Under the pieces are notes generated by a model. The model was not told the DNA's origin. It ran no database searches and saw only the letters and a list, made by a program, of their open reading frames with translations. Shown here in pieces: positions 62,149 to 64,000 of a stretch of DNA of 64,000 nt. Source of the stretch: Ilumatobacteraceae bacterium (lineage in GTDB: Bacteria; Actinomycetota; Acidimicrobiia; Acidimicrobiales; Ilumatobacteraceae); assembly GCA_025463305.1 (NCBI GenBank), contig JAOBWK010000021.1, positions 21,223-85,222 on the forward strand, written 5' to 3'. Both the position numbers and the translations under genes were made by a program. How positions within the stretch are numbered: the first letter of the stretch is position 1; each line of letters opens with the position of its first letter.

Positions 62149-63618
62149 ATGACCGCTTCCACCGCCGCGCGCCGCGACTTCCGCGTCGCCGACCTCTCCC
62201 TCGCCCCGTTCGGGCGCAAGGAGATTCACCTCGCCGAGCACGAGATGCCCGGCCTCCGGGCCATCCGCAAGGAGTTTGGTCCGTCCAAGCCGCTCAAGGG
62301 TGCGCGCATCAGCGGCTCCCTGCACATGACCATCCAGACCGCCGTGCTGATCGAGACACTGGTCGAGCTCGGCGCCGAGGTGCGGTGGGCGAGCTGCAAC
62401 ATCTTCTCCACCCAGGACCACGCGGCCGCCGCCATCGCGGTCGGCCCGAACGGCACGGTCGAGGATCCTCAGGGCGTGCCGGTGTTCGCCTGGAAGGGCG
62501 AGACGCTCGAGGAGTACTGGTTCTGCACCGAGCAGATGATGAGCTGGCCGGACGACGCCCAGGGCAACCCGGTGCAGGCCAACATGATCCTCGACGACGG
62601 CGGCGACGCGACGTTGCTGCTCCACAAGGGCGTCGAGTTCGAGGCCTCGGGTGAGGTGCCGGACCCCACGTCGGCCAGCAACCCCGAGTTCGCGATCGTG
62701 CTCGGCCTGCTGCAGCGCAGCCTGAAGACCTCCCCGAACAAGTGGACCGCGATGGCCAAGAGCGTCAAGGGCGTCACCGAGGAGACCACCACCGGCGTGA
62801 TGCGCCTCTACAAGATGTTCGAGAAGGGCGAGCTGCTGTTCCCCGCGATCAACGTCAACGACTCGGTCACGAAGAGCAAGTTCGACAACCGCTACGGCAT
62901 CCGGCACTCCCTGATCGACGGCATCAACCGTGCGACCGACGTGCTGATCGGCGGCAAGGTCGCCGTGGTCTGCGGGTACGGCGACGTCGGCAAGGGATGT
63001 GCGGAGGCCCTGCGCGGCCAGGGCGCCCGCGTGATCATCGGTGAGGTCGACCCGATCACGGCCCTCCAGGCCGCGATGGACGGCTACCAGGTGGCGCCGC
63101 TCGAGGACGTGCTCGGCCTGATCGACATCGTGATCACCACCACGGGCAACACGAACGTCGTCACCGTCGAGCACCTGCTCGGCATGAAGCACCTCGCGAT
63201 CGTCGCGAACGTCGGGCACTTCGACACCGAGATCGACATGGCCGGCCTCGAGTCGCTCGACGGCGCCGAGCGGATCCAGATCAAGCCGCAGGTGCACGAG
63301 TGGCGGCTGCCGACCGGCCGCAGCGTGATCGTGCTGTCCGAGGGGCGGCTGATGAACCTCGGCAACGCGACCGGGCATCCGTCGTTCGTGATGTCGATGA
63401 GCTTCACGAACCAGGTGCTGGCGCAGCTCGAGCTCTGGACGACGCCGGAGGCGTACCCGGTCTCGGTCGCCACGCTGCCGCGGGCCCTGGACGAGGAGGT
63501 CGCGCGCCTGCACCTCGAGGCACTCGGCGTCCGCCTCACCCGGCTGTCGAAGAAGCAGGCCGCCTACCTCGGTGTCGATCGGGACGGCCCGTTCAAGCCG
63601 GACAGCTACCGCTACTGA
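62149..63618 (+). CDS. ahcY: Adenosylhomocysteinase
   Basis: AhcY hydrolyses S-adenosylhomocysteine to adenosine and homocysteine, relieving product inhibition of SAM methyltransferases; that includes the many in the cobalamin pathway nearby. In 489 residues it has [14 protein letters not shown], the NAD-binding [16 protein letters not shown] (about 270), [11 protein letters not shown], and the C-terminal FKPDSYRY (usual KPDHYRY), which reaches into the partner's cofactor site. The ATG has a strong site (GGAGGAACTCG). A long hairpin follows the stop at once. Confidence 0.96.
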   Translation: MTASTAARRDFRVADLSLAPFGRKEIHLAEHEMPGLRAIRKEFGPSKPLKGARISGSLHMTIQTAVLIETLVELGAEVRWASCNIFSTQDHAAAAIAVGPNGTVEDPQGVPVFAWKGETLEEYWFCTEQMMSWPDDAQGNPVQANMILDDGGDATLLLHKGVEFEASGEVPDPTSASNPEFAIVLGLLQRSLKTSPNKWTAMAKSVKGVTEETTTGVMRLYKMFEKGELLFPAINVNDSVTKSKFDNRYGIRHSLIDGINRATDVLIGGKVAVVCGYGDVGKGCAEALRGQGARVIIGEVDPITALQAAMDGYQVAPLEDVLGLIDIVITTTGNTNVVTVEHLLGMKHLAIVANVGHFDTEIDMAGLESLDGAERIQIKPQVHEWRLPTGRSVIVLSEGRLMNLGNATGHPSFVMSMSFTNQVLAQLELWTTPEAYPVSVATLPRALDEEVARLHLEALGVRLTRLSKKQAAYLGVDRDGPFKPDSYRY

Positions 63619-63619
63619 C

Positions 63620-63676
63620 TTTGCTCACGCTTCTTGCCGCCGCGGCTCCCTCCGCGCGGCAAGAAGCGTGAGCAAA
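63620..63676. terminator. 21-bp perfect hairpin after ahcY
   Basis: The arm 63620-63640 is the exact reverse complement of 63656-63676, with a 15-base loop that itself can pair (CGCGG/CCGCG). It begins two bases after the ahcY stop. The outer ends are TTT and AAA, and no T-run follows on the plus strand. Its position and length make a terminator likely. Confidence 0.8.
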
Positions 63677-63730
63677 ACCTGGCCGCCACGGGGCGCTGCA
63701 GCCGTACGCAGTCGTCGGTAGCGTTGCGGC

Positions 63731-64000
63731 GTGGACCAGAACGCGTCGGGGGCGCTGATCGCATCGATCGTCGCGGTCGTGCTCGGCGCGCTCGGACTCG
63801 TCGGCGGCGCCATCGGTTACGTGCAGGGCACGGCCGCGCTGCGGCGCGCGACCCTGATCCGGCAGCGCGCCTCCGCCGCGGAGGCGGCCGCCGTGCAGGC
63901 ACGGACGCAGGCGGAGCAGGCCGCCCGCACCGCGCAGGCGGTGCTCGACCGGCTGAACGGGCTGCAGGTGCGATCACTCGGCGATGTGGCAAACCTCCCG
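63731..64000 (+). CDS. Membrane-anchored coiled-coil protein, N-terminal part (3' end outside window)
   Basis: The frame is open from a GTG at 63731 to the window end, 90 codons. It starts MDQNASGALIASIVAVVLGA with a membrane helix (about residues 8-30), followed by an alanine/glutamine/arginine-rich helix (RASAAEAAAVQARTQAEQAA) and then LDRLNGLQVRSLGDVANLP. A membrane anchor plus coiled coil leading into a new domain is the layout of small actinobacterial sensor kinases (SenX3-like), but the diagnostic domain is cut off. The assignment to any family is therefore open. Confidence 0.55.
   Translation, partial: MDQNASGALIASIVAVVLGALGLVGGAIGYVQGTAALRRATLIRQRASAAEAAAVQARTQAEQAARTAQAVLDRLNGLQVRSLGDVANLP

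Overview
The window is high-GC DNA packed with genes, many of them overlapping by 4 bases (ATGA/GTGA) and many starting with GTG or TTG. It looks like an actinobacterium. The mix of an aerobic cobalamin pathway, F420 genes (cofD, an F420-dependent LLM oxidoreductase), DUF3499 and DUF5719 proteins and secreted proteins with R-x-x-D-[ST]-R / V-D-x-x-G-W repeats suggests a member of the Acidimicrobiia (Ilumatobacter-like). That placement is inference from gene content only.

Region 1 (1-23978) is dominated by corrin-ring synthesis. A first plus-strand run encodes cobO (cut by the window edge), cobB, cobG, cobH, cobI and cobJ. It is followed by an ECF-type sigma factor coupled to a membrane protein with peptidoglycan-binding, dead L,D-transpeptidase and PASTA domains, a two-gene ABC exporter, and cobK. 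A clear cobalamin riboswitch (about 11322-11489) then precedes an operon of a FhuF-like [2Fe-2S] protein, cobN, a ChlI-ChlD fusion and cobQ. A polyprenyl-phosphate sugar transferase follows. On the minus strand a tightly overlapping operon encodes a ribbon-helix-helix (RHH)/tetrapyrrole-methylase fusion, cobM, cobL and cobE. CobG and CobN mark the oxygen-dependent route. No cobF is visible, and the RHH-fused methylase is a candidate substitute. Copies of an ACGTAGGG motif lie in front of the fusion gene and between cobB and cobG, so this enzyme may also be a regulator.

Region 2 (24037-32403) is mixed metabolism: an MFS exporter, aldo/keto reductase, FAD-linked oxidase, alpha/beta hydrolase, F420-type oxidoreductase and a DODA-type dioxygenase, then a lipoprotein and a secreted protein of unknown function. 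Strong hairpins separate the convergent genes here.

Region 3 (32464-47229) makes and handles surface polysaccharide: four family-4-type glycosyltransferases, a nucleotidyltransferase for sugar phosphates, GDP-mannose 4,6-dehydratase, a degenerate SDR, a flippase-like protein, a SpoIID-domain secreted protein coupled to a degenerate GGDEF protein, and cofD for F420. A small coiled-coil protein has a near-consensus, apparently leaderless promoter.

Region 4 (47355-64000) resembles a conserved actinobacterial neighbourhood: GT2 membrane glycosyltransferase, DUF5719, DUF3499, phosphomannomutase, Trm112-like protein and ahcY. Inserted into it are a thioredoxin-like protein, ftsH, a CPBP protease, a large membrane protein and a secreted repeat protein. 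The window ends inside a membrane-anchored coiled-coil protein. No tRNA, rRNA, CRISPR array, insertion sequence or prophage was seen, and no gene-free stretch exceeds about 225 bases.
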